This document shows, piece by piece, positions 9,871 through 20,197 of a stretch of DNA of 64,000 bases. Origin of the DNA: Pilimelia anulata (GTDB taxonomy: Bacteria > Actinomycetota > Actinomycetes > Mycobacteriales > Micromonosporaceae); the NCBI RefSeq assembly GCF_014647895.1, contig NZ_BMQB01000002.1, positions 434,001 through 498,000 of the forward strand, given 5' to 3'. The notes beneath the pieces are model-generated. The model was given only the letters and a program-made list of their open reading frames with translations. It made no database searches and was not told the DNA's origin. The position numbers and the translations under genes were made by a program. Position 1 is the first letter of the stretch. Each line of letters opens with the position of its first letter.

Positions 9871-9904
9871 CCGGCGCCCGGCGGCGGACCGCCCCGGGCG
9901 CCGG
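9871..9904 (+). terminator. Hairpin with 11-bp perfect arms after the phosphofructokinase gene
   Basis: CCGGCGCCCGG (9871-9881) pairs exactly with CCGGGCGCCGG (9894-9904) around a 12-nt loop. It lies 44 nt after the pfkA stop and 61 nt before proC. No T tract follows. A shorter hairpin around AGCGGGG/CCCCGTT precedes it at about 9841-9857. Confidence 0.5.
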
Positions 9905-9964
9905 ACCGGCACGATCCAGCGGGACCCGGCGGTTCCGGCGCGACACGATTGCGGGGGACGCGGC

Positions 9965-13275
<3,311 letters not shown>

Positions 13276-13343
13276 CCCCCGCTCGGCGCCCGGCGGCGGC
13301 TCCGCGGGCGGGGTGCGGCCCGGCCGGGCCCGACGGGCTCGGG

Positions 13344-13925
13344 TCAGGGGTTGAGGCGGACGCCCGGGAACAGGGCGACCGTGCCGCGGGACAGGGCCGG
13401 GGTGTCCCCGTCGGCGCCGTAGCGGGCGAAGGCCGGGGTGCCGAGTGTCGCCCTGAGCGTGTACACGCCCGCCCGCGGGACGGCGAAGTTGTGCGCGTAG
13501 TGGTAGTACGAGTCGCGCAGGAACCACAGCCGCCGCTGGTCCACGGGCCGCCCGGCGGCGTCCAGCACCTGCAGCGTCACCGGCACGTCGGGGACGATCC
13601 GCCCGGTGGCGGCCTCGATCGGGACCACGGTCAGGTGGTGCGTCTCGCCGGCCGCCGGCTTCCGGAGGGTGTGCGTGCCGCCGGCGACGGTGAACCAGCC
13701 GCGCGGCTTCTCCACCACGTACGCCACCCGCCAGTCGCCGACGGTGGTCTCGCCGCCCGCGGCGGCCACCTCGCCGGCGAGCGCGGCGTGCTCGGCGGCG
13801 ACGCCCGCGGGGACGCCGGGGCCCGGGGCGGCGGCGGCCGCCCTGTTCCGGGTGCAGCAGCCGGCGGCGCCGAGCGTCAGCAGCGCGGCGGTCAGCGCCG
13901 TCAGGGGGCCCTTGAGCATGGTCAC
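13344..13925 (-). CDS. Putative P19/Tp34-like metal-binding lipoprotein
   Basis: A 193-aa exported protein. It begins with a signal peptide ending in a lipobox-like LGAAGC (Cys23), followed by a low-complexity Ala/Pro linker. The mature domain is Ig-like, with HHLTVVPIEAATGRIVPDV and YYHYAHNFAVPRAGVYTLR. These fit the iron-transport P19/Tp34 family (PF10634), where His and Met residues bind iron or copper at such positions. The match is from memory of the family pattern, so it is moderate. It is the last gene of a same-strand run bfd-bfr-H-NOX, which supports a role in metal handling at the cell surface. A 106-nt gap separates it from the H-NOX gene. Confidence 0.6.
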   Translation of the reverse strand: MTMLKGPLTALTAALLTLGAAGCCTRNRAAAAAPGPGVPAGVAAEHAALAGEVAAAGGETTVGDWRVAYVVEKPRGWFTVAGGTHTLRKPAAGETHHLTVVPIEAATGRIVPDVPVTLQVLDAAGRPVDQRRLWFLRDSYYHYAHNFAVPRAGVYTLRATLGTPAFARYGADGDTPALSRGTVALFPGVRLNP

Positions 13926-14031
13926 TCCTCGCTGGTCCGGCGGCGACGATCACCCCGGCCCGGATAACCTGCCGCACCGGCGCCCCATGATCCATCGAGT
14001 GTGGCAAATGCCACGCGATCCGGGGGAGGGG

Positions 14032-14574
14032 TCAGCGGAGGGTGAAGAGGAGTTCGCAGGTGGGGGCGCCGTGGAGCATGCAGCGGGGTTCGGTGATCTC
14101 CAGGGCCTCGCCGTAGTGGTCCGCCACCCCGGCCGCGATGCCGCGCGCCACCGCGCACAGCCGCCGCGCCGACGCGTACGTCATCGTCACCGTCCCCGGC
14201 GAGATCCGGCGGGTCGCCAGCTCCGGCGGCCGGGCGTTCGGGTCCCGGGCCCGGACGACGGTGTGGATGCGCTGCTCGGTGTGCTCGAACAGGTCCAGCG
14301 TCCGCCAGCTCGGGTCGATCGCCGAGCCGTAGATGCGCATCAGCCCCGGCGCCAGGAACCGGCCGAACGCCTCCAGCAGCGCGATCGGCTCCGCGCCGGC
14401 CGCGACGGTGACCGCGTCGACCAGCGCGACCAGCTCCCCGTCCGGGTACTCGTCGGTGGTCAGGTAGATCGCCGTCAGCGGCTGCCCGGCCTCCTTGAGC
14501 GCGGCATGCCAGACCTCATCGCCGTACCGGTCGGCGATGAACCGCTGGAACTGGCTGAAGATCAGGCCGTGCAT
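14032..14574 (-). CDS. H-NOX (haem-nitric oxide/oxygen binding) domain protein
   Basis: A 180-aa stand-alone H-NOX protein, soluble and cytoplasmic. The N terminus MHGLIFSQFQRFIADRYG is the family opening. His104 in QRIHTVV is at the position of the proximal haem ligand. Tyr133-Ser135-Arg137 (YASAR) form the YxSxR motif that holds the haem propionates. Cys140, Cys165 and Cys173 match three of the four zinc ligands of gammaproteobacterial H-NOX proteins. Bacterial H-NOX usually partners a histidine kinase or cyclic-di-GMP enzyme; none is adjacent here. Instead it lies 22 nt downstream of the bacterioferritin gene on the same strand. NO sensing linked to iron storage is an inference from this order. 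Confidence 0.88.
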   Translation of the reverse strand: MHGLIFSQFQRFIADRYGDEVWHAALKEAGQPLTAIYLTTDEYPDGELVALVDAVTVAAGAEPIALLEAFGRFLAPGLMRIYGSAIDPSWRTLDLFEHTEQRIHTVVRARDPNARPPELATRRISPGTVTMTYASARRLCAVARGIAAGVADHYGEALEITEPRCMLHGAPTCELLFTLR

Positions 14575-14596
14575 GTGACCCCCGTGGTCGCGCGGC

Positions 14597-15079
14597 TCAG
14601 CTCCCGGTCGGGTGGGTGGTGACGTTCTGCAGGTACAACTGCTCGCCCAGCTTCTCCAGCAGGGCGAGCTGCGTCTCCAGGTAGTCGACGTGCGACTCCT
14701 CGTCGGCGAGGATGTCCTCGAAGATCCGCGCCGACGTGACGTCGCCGACCGAGCGCATGTACTCGATGCCGCGGCGCAGCCGCTCGACGGCCTCGGCCTC
14801 GACCTGCATGTCGCAGCGGAACTGCTCGGCCACCGTCTCGCCGATCCGCAGCGGGAACAGCTTCTGCAGGTTCGGCAGGCCGTCCAGGAAGAGGATCCGG
14901 TCGGTGAGCGTCTCGGCGTGCTTCATCTCGTCGATCGATTCGTGCCGGGTGTGCGCGGCGAGTGTGGTGTAGCCCCAGTTCTCCTGCATCTTGGCGTGCA
15001 GGAAGTACTGATTGATGGCCGTCAACTCCGCCGTGAGCTGTTCGTTGAGGAACTCGATCACTCGCGCGTCACCCTGCAT
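14597..15079 (-). CDS. bfr: Bacterioferritin
   Basis: Iron-storage subunit forming a 24-mer cage with a di-iron ferroxidase site and haem between subunit pairs. The 160-aa sequence has Glu18, Glu51 and His54 of the ferroxidase centre, the haem ligand Met52 (IDEMKHAE), the LFLDGLPNLQKL block and the distal EESHVDYLE with Glu and His. It lies 36 nt downstream of bfd, whose product releases iron from the cage, so the two are probably co-transcribed. The ATG start is followed by the usual QGDARVIEFLNEQL. Confidence 0.96.
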   Translation of the reverse strand: MQGDARVIEFLNEQLTAELTAINQYFLHAKMQENWGYTTLAAHTRHESIDEMKHAETLTDRILFLDGLPNLQKLFPLRIGETVAEQFRCDMQVEAEAVERLRRGIEYMRSVGDVTSARIFEDILADEESHVDYLETQLALLEKLGEQLYLQNVTTHPTGS

Positions 15080-15115
15080 GGCCAGAGCGTATGAGCAATT
15101 CGCCCGATATGCGGT

Positions 15116-15307
15116 TCAAGCCGCCAGATTCACCGTGGGGAGGACGCCGATCTCCGCGTCGATCAGATCGGCGATCCGGTCCCGGCAGGTGCCGCAGCCC
15201 GTACCCGCGCCGCACGCCTCGCCCACGCACGCCTCGGTGCGCGCGCCCGCCCGGATCGCGGCGCGGACCTCGCACTCGCGCACCCGTTCGCAGATGCAGA
15301 CGAACAA
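15116..15307 (-). CDS. bfd: Bacterioferritin-associated ferredoxin
   Basis: A small [2Fe-2S] protein that binds bacterioferritin and passes electrons to its haem to mobilise Fe2+. The 63-aa product starts at a TTG (15307) with AAGGAG 7 nt upstream; no ATG or GTG fits. Cys4, Cys6, Cys38 and Cys41 (FVCICERV...GCGTCRDRI) have exactly the spacing that holds the cluster. Additional cysteines at 12, 27 and 32 are unusual. It lies between endonuclease IV and bfr on the same strand, 36 nt before bfr. A candidate iron box precedes it. Confidence 0.9.
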   Translation of the reverse strand: MFVCICERVRECEVRAAIRAGARTEACVGEACGAGTGCGTCRDRIADLIDAEIGVLPTVNLAA

Positions 15308-15319
15308 CCGCGGACTCCT

Positions 15320-15360
15320 TCGCAGAGGCTTACCAAACGAAGGTTGCCCTAACTCTGCGA
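15320..15360 (-). promoter_or_regulatory. Candidate iron box and inverted repeat upstream of bfd
   Basis: AGGTTGCCCTAAC (15341-15353) resembles the core of the IdeR/DmdR iron box (consensus core AGGTTAGGCTAAC), with mismatches in the centre only. It is framed by an exact 8-bp inverted repeat, TCGCAGAG (15320-15327) and CTCTGCGA (15353-15360). The site is 34 nt upstream of the bfd TTG. IdeR-type regulators are known to control bacterioferritin genes in mycobacteria; binding here is inferred. Confidence 0.4.
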
Positions 15361-16275
15361 TTACGGCAAGTGGGGGTCCGCTAACCGCCCGAGAGTCGCG
15401 ATGTCCTCCGCGTGTCCGAGATATCCCTTGCTCGGTGTTTCCACGATGATCGGGACGCCCGCGGCCGCCGGATGGGCGAGCAGTTCCGCGAATGCGGCCG
15501 CGCCGATCGCGCCGGCGCCGAGCGTCTCGTGCCGGTCCCGCTTCGACCCGCAGGTGTCCTTGGAGTCGTTGGCGTGGACCAGCCAGAGCCGGTCCGGGCC
15601 GACGGTCGCCGTCAGCGCGTCCAGCGTCGCCGCCATCCCGCCCGGCGCGGCCAGGTCGTGCCCGGCCGCCCAGGCGTGGCAGGTGTCGAAGCAGACGCCG
15701 AGCCACGGGTGCCCGCCGACGGCGTCCAGGTACGGCCCCAGGTCCTCGACCCGGGCCGCGAGCGACCGGCCGCCGCCCGCGCTCGGCTCGACCAGCAGCC
15801 GCGGCCAGCCCCGGGCGGCGGCCTCGTCGAGCAGCGGCAGCAGCGCGTCCCGGACCTGATGCAGCGCCGCGGCCCCGTGCGCCTCGTCCACCGCGCTGCC
15901 GGCGTGGAAGACCACCCCGGCCGCGCCGATCGCCGCGCCGCGGCGCAGCGCGTGGCCGATCGTCCGGGCCGAGTTGGCGACGGTCGCCGCGGTCGGCGAG
16001 CCGAGGTTGACCAGCAGCGAGGCGTGCACGTACGCCGGCACGTCGCGCTCCGCGCAGCCCGCGGCGAACGCCTCGTCCTGCGCCGGGTCGCCGTCCGGCC
16101 AGGCCCAGCCGCGCGGGTTGCCGACGTACACCTGGACGGCCGTCGCGGCCGTCGCGTCCAGGTACGGCAGCACCGCCCGCGCCAGCCCGCCCGCGGTCGC
16201 CGCGTGCCCGCCGACGGGGCGGGCGCCGTCGCGCCGGGCGGGCAGCGGCGGGCGGTGCGGGGCCGGGGCGGTCAC
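15361..16275 (-). CDS. nfo: Deoxyribonuclease IV (endonuclease IV, AP endonuclease)
   Basis: Cuts DNA 5' of abasic sites in base-excision repair, using three zinc ions in a TIM barrel. The 304-aa protein carries the zinc ligands in order: VHASLL (His), VVFHAGSA (His), LVEPSAG (Glu), FDTCHAWAAGHD (Asp, His), VHANDSK (His, Asp), KRDRHE (His) and IVETPSKG (Glu). The GTG start at 16275 overlaps the TGA of pknL (GTGA), so translation is probably coupled. An early stretch of about 25 residues is less conserved than the rest. Confidence 0.93.
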   Translation of the reverse strand: MTAPAPHRPPLPARRDGARPVGGHAATAGGLARAVLPYLDATAATAVQVYVGNPRGWAWPDGDPAQDEAFAAGCAERDVPAYVHASLLVNLGSPTAATVANSARTIGHALRRGAAIGAAGVVFHAGSAVDEAHGAAALHQVRDALLPLLDEAAARGWPRLLVEPSAGGGRSLAARVEDLGPYLDAVGGHPWLGVCFDTCHAWAAGHDLAAPGGMAATLDALTATVGPDRLWLVHANDSKDTCGSKRDRHETLGAGAIGAAAFAELLAHPAAAGVPIIVETPSKGYLGHAEDIATLGRLADPHLP

Positions 16276-18209
16276 AGGCAGCCGATCGTGACGACGGTCC
16301 GGGCCGGGACCTGCGTGCCCTCGGCCGGCTCCTGGAGCCGCACCACGCCGTCGGGGGAGTAGCGGACGCGGACCTGCAGGCCCATCCCCTCCAGCGTCTG
16401 CACCGCGCTCCGGCACGGCATGTCCAGCACCCGCGGCACGGCCAGCGACGGCGGGCCGTCGCTGAGCTTGAGCGCGACCCTCGCCCGCTTCTCCACGCCG
16501 GTGCCGGGCTCGGGCGTCTGCGCGAGCACCTGCCCGGCCGGCTGGTCGCCCTCGACGGTCTCCTCGGCCACGACCAGGCCGAGCCGGCCCAGCAGCGCCC
16601 GGGCCTCCGCGATCGACTTGCCGACCAGCGCCGGGACGCTGACCGGCGGGCGGCCCTTGCTGACCGTCACGGTGATCCTCGTACCGGGCTTGACGGTCGC
16701 CCCGACGGCCGGCTCCAGGGCGCTGACCATGCCCTTGGGCAGCGTGTCGTGGTACCGGTCCGGGCCGCGCTCGATCGGCAGTTGCAGGGCGCTCAGCTCG
16801 GCGCCGGCCAGTTCGTAGGACATGCCGACGACGTTCGGCACCTGGTACCGCTCCGGCCCCAGCGACAGCACCAGCGTGACCGTGCCGCCGCGGACGATCC
16901 GCCCCTCGGCGGGCGGGTCCTGGGCGAGCACCGAGTCCGGCCGGACGATCTCGTCGTGCCGGGCGTCGTTGAAGTTCAGGTCCAGGCCGGCGGCGTCGGC
17001 CCGCTGCCGCGCCTCGGACTTGGTCAGGTTCACCAGCTCCGGCACCGCCGTGTACCGGCCGGCGAACAGCCACCAGCCGGCCAGCGACAGCAGCAGCGCC
17101 AGCACCGTACCGGCGGCGACCACCGGCACCGGGCCGTACCGCTCGCGCAGCCGGCGCACCCCGGCCACCGCGGCGGCCGAGCCCTCGATGACCAGGTCGC
17201 GCCCGCGGTCGAGCAGCCCGGCGGGCCCCGGCCGGGCCGGCGGGCGGACCCGTCGGGCGCGGGCGGGCCGGACCACCGGCAGCACCCGGACCCGCATCGT
17301 CGTGGCGTTCGCGGACCGCATCGCGGCGGTGCTCGTGCCGATCCGGTCGCGCAGCGCCGACGTCTCGGCCAGCATCGCCGCGGCGTCGGAGAAGCGCCGC
17401 CCCCGGTCCCGCCGGGTGGCCCGCTGGACCAGCCCGTCCAGCGCGGTCGGCAGCGCCGGGACCAGCGTGGACGGTGCCGGCACGTCCCGGTCGACGTGCT
17501 GCCAGGCGACGTCGATCGGCTGGCCCCCGTCGTACGGGACCCGGCCGGTCAGCATCTCGAACAGCACGATGCCGACCGAGTAGATGTCGGCCCGCGCGTC
17601 GGCGGCACCGTCGGCGACCAGCTCCGGCGCCACGTACGCGACGGTCGCCATGAGCTGGTCCGGCTCGTCGGCGCTGGCCTCGACCGCCCGGGCCAGGCCG
17701 AAGTCGGCGACCTTCACCACCGCGTCGACCAGCCGGCCGGGGCCGCCCTGCGGCGCCTCGGCGACGAGGATGTTCTCGGGCTTGACGTCGCGGTGCACCA
17801 GCCCGGCCCGGTGCGCGGCGGCGAGCGCCGCGAGGACCTGCTCGGTCACCGCGAGCGCCTCGGCCGGGTCCAGCCGGCGGCGCTGGGCGAGCACCTCGCG
17901 CAGCGTGCGGCCGCGGACGTACTCCATCACCAGGTACGGCCGGTCCTCGTACGCGCCCTGGTCGTACACGGCGACGACGTTCGGGTGGGCGAGCCGCGCG
18001 ATGGCCTTGGCCTCGTGGGTGAACCGGGCGGGGAAGCGCGGGTCGACGGCCCTGGCCGGCTGGATGATCTTCAGCGCGACCGTCCGCTCCAGGCGCTCGT
18101 CGACGGCCGTGTAGACGGTCGCCACCCCGCCGCGCGCCACCCGGCCGCGGATGCGGTAGCGCCCGTCCACGACCGCGCCCAGCAGCGGGTCGGCGAGCTG
18201 TGTGTCCAT
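16272..18209 (-). CDS. pknL: PASTA-domain serine/threonine protein kinase, PknL-like
   Basis: A 645-aa receptor kinase. The kinase domain (about 18-285) has ARGGVATVY, Lys47, the catalytic HRDVKPEN (Asp141), DFG (169-171) and MATVAYVAPE activation segment. One membrane helix lies at about 361-383. The extracellular part has about four PASTA repeats (roughly 388-645) that bind peptidoglycan or lipid II. Neighbours (Rv2175c-like gene, DAHP synthase, polyprenyl synthase, metF) match the PknL locus of M. tuberculosis rather than the PknB locus, hence the name. It shares a GTGA overlap with nfo downstream. Confidence 0.92.
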   Translation of the reverse strand: MDTQLADPLLGAVVDGRYRIRGRVARGGVATVYTAVDERLERTVALKIIQPARAVDPRFPARFTHEAKAIARLAHPNVVAVYDQGAYEDRPYLVMEYVRGRTLREVLAQRRRLDPAEALAVTEQVLAALAAAHRAGLVHRDVKPENILVAEAPQGGPGRLVDAVVKVADFGLARAVEASADEPDQLMATVAYVAPELVADGAADARADIYSVGIVLFEMLTGRVPYDGGQPIDVAWQHVDRDVPAPSTLVPALPTALDGLVQRATRRDRGRRFSDAAAMLAETSALRDRIGTSTAAMRSANATTMRVRVLPVVRPARARRVRPPARPGPAGLLDRGRDLVIEGSAAAVAGVRRLRERYGPVPVVAAGTVLALLLSLAGWWLFAGRYTAVPELVNLTKSEARQRADAAGLDLNFNDARHDEIVRPDSVLAQDPPAEGRIVRGGTVTLVLSLGPERYQVPNVVGMSYELAGAELSALQLPIERGPDRYHDTLPKGMVSALEPAVGATVKPGTRITVTVSKGRPPVSVPALVGKSIAEARALLGRLGLVVAEETVEGDQPAGQVLAQTPEPGTGVEKRARVALKLSDGPPSLAVPRVLDMPCRSAVQTLEGMGLQVRVRYSPDGVVRLQEPAEGTQVPARTVVTIGCL

Positions 18210-18548
18210 CGAGCGGCAATCCCGGTGTCAGCGGGCCCGGGCGGGCGGCGCGTCGGCAAACGCGGGCCCGGCAGCCGGGCGGGGCGTGCCCAGAATGCCA
18301 CAGCGGTCCGCCGGGGCACATGTCCCGCGCCGCCGTGTCAGACGGACATCCCGGACACGCCGGGTGCCCGCCGGGATCGACGCGCGTGCCCCGAACGCCG
18401 CCCCGGCGACCGGCCCCGCGACCCCGGGGCGGCCGTTCGCGCTGGTCCGCCGGCCGGAGCCGGCGCGTTCACCGGCCGGGGCCGGGCGCGGCCGGTGTGC
18501 CGCCGCGCCGGACTCCGGCCACCCGGCTCCGGCCGCCGTCCGGCAAGC

Positions 18549-18680
18549 GGCGCCGGGTGCTGTCCGGCATGCGGGGGCGGCCGCTGCCCGGCATGTGGTG
18601 CCGGGTGCTGTCCGGCGTGCGGTATCGGGCGGGACTCTCCGGGATGCGGCGCCGGCCGGTGTCCGGCGGGCGGCGCCGGG
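18549..18680. repeat. Degenerate tandem repeats of about 24 bp
   Basis: A unit like GCCGGGTGCTGTCCGGCATG recurs at about 18552, 18576 (diverged), 18600 and, more diverged, at 18624 and 18650. The unit length is a multiple of 3. One minus-strand frame reads it as repeated R-x-R-M-P-D-S-T octapeptides, but that frame lacks support elsewhere. The repeats fill much of the 483-bp gap between pknL and the next gene; I see no other gene in that gap. Confidence 0.5.
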
Positions 18681-18692
18681 TGGGCGATCCGG

Positions 18693-19250
18693 TCAGCCGG
18701 CCGGCGCCGACGGGTCCGCCGTCGGGCGGGGCGACACGTCCGCCCGCGGTGCCTCCGCGTGCGGCCGGGCCGGGGCCGGCTCGGCCGACGGGCGCGGCGC
18801 GGCCGTCGGCGCCGCGGCGGGCCGCGGGACGGCCGGCGCGAGCGCGGCGTCCGGCAGGTCCCGGGCGGGCCAGATGGTCAGCGGCGGCGGTTCGGTGGCG
18901 GTGTCGCCGCCGGCCGGGCCCGGGTCCGCCGCCCCCGGCGGCGCGTCGGCCGCGGCCGACGCGGTGGGCGACGGCGGTACGGCGGTCGACTCCGACCCGG
19001 CCGGCTCGCCGGCCGGCACCGACACCGGCGGCGGCGCCGGGAAGGCCGCCGCCGGCGGGCCGGGCACCGACCAGTCGATGAGCTGGACCACCGCGAGCGC
19101 GCCGACCGCGCTCAGCGCCGCCGTACCGCCGACGACGAAGCCGAGCTTGCGCAGCGGCCGCGGCGCCTCCCGGTCGACGCTGTGCTGGTAGAGGTCGTAC
19201 CGGACCGAGCGCAGCACGCCGGTCAATTCCCGGCAGACGGCCTTCCACAT
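18693..19250 (-). CDS. Single-pass membrane protein with long Ala/Pro-rich exported tail
   Basis: A 185-aa protein of unknown function. Residues 1-35 are basic and amphipathic (MWKAVCRELTGVLRSVRYDL), residues about 36-58 form one membrane helix (GFVVGGTAALSAVGALAVVQ), and the rest is Ala/Pro/Ser/Thr-rich without visible fold. It is divergent from the Rv2175c-like regulator gene and upstream of pknL on the same strand, so an envelope role connected with this kinase locus is possible. The ATG at 19250 has AAGGGG about 10 nt upstream. An alternative overlapping frame runs through the same region, but only this frame has a credible membrane segment. Confidence 0.6.
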   Translation of the reverse strand: MWKAVCRELTGVLRSVRYDLYQHSVDREAPRPLRKLGFVVGGTAALSAVGALAVVQLIDWSVPGPPAAAFPAPPPVSVPAGEPAGSESTAVPPSPTASAAADAPPGAADPGPAGGDTATEPPPLTIWPARDLPDAALAPAVPRPAAAPTAAPRPSAEPAPARPHAEAPRADVSPRPTADPSAPAG

Positions 19251-19332
19251 GGGCAGTGGTCCCCTTCGTGTCCCTGGCGCGGTCCTGCCGGGTCGGTGCT
19301 CCGGCCGGCTCCGGGCATGGCACGCTGATCGA

Positions 19333-19686
19333 GTGACTGACAGTGTTTCGGTGGAGCCGACCGAGTGGGTGCCGCTGCCGGACGTGGCCGAGCGGCTGGA
19401 CCTGACGATCAGCAAGGTGCGCCAGCTCGTCCGCGAGGGCGGGTTACTGGCCGTACGCCGGGACGGGGTGCTGCGGGTACCGGTCGAGCTGATCGCCAAC
19501 CCGACCGTCCTCAAGCACCTGCCCGGCGTGCTGACCGTGCTCCGTGACGCCGGGTACAACGAGGACGAGTCCCTACGGTGGCTGTTTTTGCCCGATGATT
19601 CCCTTTCGGGGGGCTGTCCGGCCCGGGCCCTGAGCGGTCCGGAAGCGACAGAGGTCCGCCGGCGGGCCCAGGCGCTCGGCTTCTGA
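19333..19686 (+). CDS. Rv2175c-like winged-helix DNA-binding protein
   Basis: A 117-aa protein matching mycobacterial Rv2175c, a DNA-binding substrate of PknL. Shared features are a winged helix-turn-helix at about 13-50 (LPDVAERLDLTISKVRQLVR), the LPGVLTVLRDAGYNEDESLRWLF segment and the C-terminal RRAQALGF. Thr10 in the flexible N terminus is a plausible kinase site by position. The GTG at 19333 lacks a Shine-Dalgarno sequence; CACGCT 6 nt upstream may be a -10 for leaderless expression. It is separated from pknL by the membrane protein gene on the opposite strand. Confidence 0.82.
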   Translation: MTDSVSVEPTEWVPLPDVAERLDLTISKVRQLVREGGLLAVRRDGVLRVPVELIANPTVLKHLPGVLTVLRDAGYNEDESLRWLFLPDDSLSGGCPARALSGPEATEVRRRAQALGF

Positions 19687-19689
19687 CAA

Positions 19690-19784
19690 GGGTTTCCGGA
19701 CCGCGGCCGACCGGCGTCCGCATCGTCCGTCCACACCGCAACCGGCGTGGACGCGACCGCGGCGGGGTCGGCCGCGGCAAACCC
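19690..19784. terminator. Nested inverted repeats between convergent genes
   Basis: GGGTTT (19690-19695) pairs with AAACCC (19779-19784), and CCGCGGCCGAC (19701-19711) with GTCGGCCGCGG (19767-19777). Inside them CGTCCAC (19728-19734) pairs with GTGGACG (19747-19753). The element begins 4 nt after the Rv2175c-like stop and ends before a gene on the other strand. It probably acts as a two-way terminator, but it is larger than needed for that. Confidence 0.55.
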
Positions 19785-19849
19785 ACCCGAAACGCCCGCG
19801 GGCCGGGTCAGGGCTCACCGCGGGCCGGGCGCCGGCCGGGATGGCGGGC

Positions 19850-20050
19850 TCAGAAGAGGGCGGTCCAGACCCGGGCCAGGGCCGGGGCGAGGACGATCCC
19901 GGCGCCGGCGAGCAGGATCACGGCCAGCGCGATCAGCAGCCAGCGCGGCACGCTGCCGCCGTGCGCCCGGGCCATGGCCCGCTGGCCGAGGTACCAGGTC
20001 AGGCCCATGACGGCCAGCACGATCACGATGGCGACGACGTCCTTGCTCAC
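19850..20050 (-). CDS. Small two-helix membrane protein
   Basis: A 66-aa protein of unknown function made almost entirely of two hydrophobic segments (about 5-22, VVAIVIVLAVMGLTWYLG, and 37-61, WLLIALAVILLAGAGIVLAP) joined by a short basic loop (QRAMARAHGGSVPR). It would form a helical hairpin in the membrane with the loop facing the cytoplasm. The GTG start at 20050 has only a weak GGATGG upstream. It lies between the structured convergent region and the polyprenyl synthase gene. Confidence 0.55.
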   Translation of the reverse strand: MSKDVVAIVIVLAVMGLTWYLGQRAMARAHGGSVPRWLLIALAVILLAGAGIVLAPALARVWTALF

Positions 20051-20168
20051 GCCGCCATCCTGCCCGCCGCCCCACCACCCCCGCGACCGGGGGCCGCCCC
20101 GCGACCGGCGGGCCGCCGGGTGGGTCGGGCCCGGTCGGGTCGAGCAGGTCCGGCCGGGTGGGTTGACC

Positions 20169-20197
20169 GGGTGGGTGGGTCGGGTGGGTGGGTCGGG
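20169..20197 (+). other. Strong G-quadruplex-forming motif
   Basis: Seven GGG runs lie in 29 bases, separated by loops of only 1-2 nt (T or TC), for example GGGTGGGTGGGTCGGGTGGG. Another GGGTGGG lies just upstream at 20156. It abuts the 3' end of the polyprenyl synthase gene, whose mRNA carries the C-rich complement. The sequence pattern is clear; any role in transcription ending or replication is inference. Confidence 0.6.

Noticed and set aside
18549..18680. Possible CRISPR array
   Set aside because: Units are directly adjacent, degenerate and lack unique spacers, and there are no cas genes.
18469..19323. Alternative minus-strand frame overlapping the 185-aa membrane protein
   Set aside because: It lacks the membrane segment and ordered N terminus; only its repeat part is striking, so it is kept as a repeat feature and finding.
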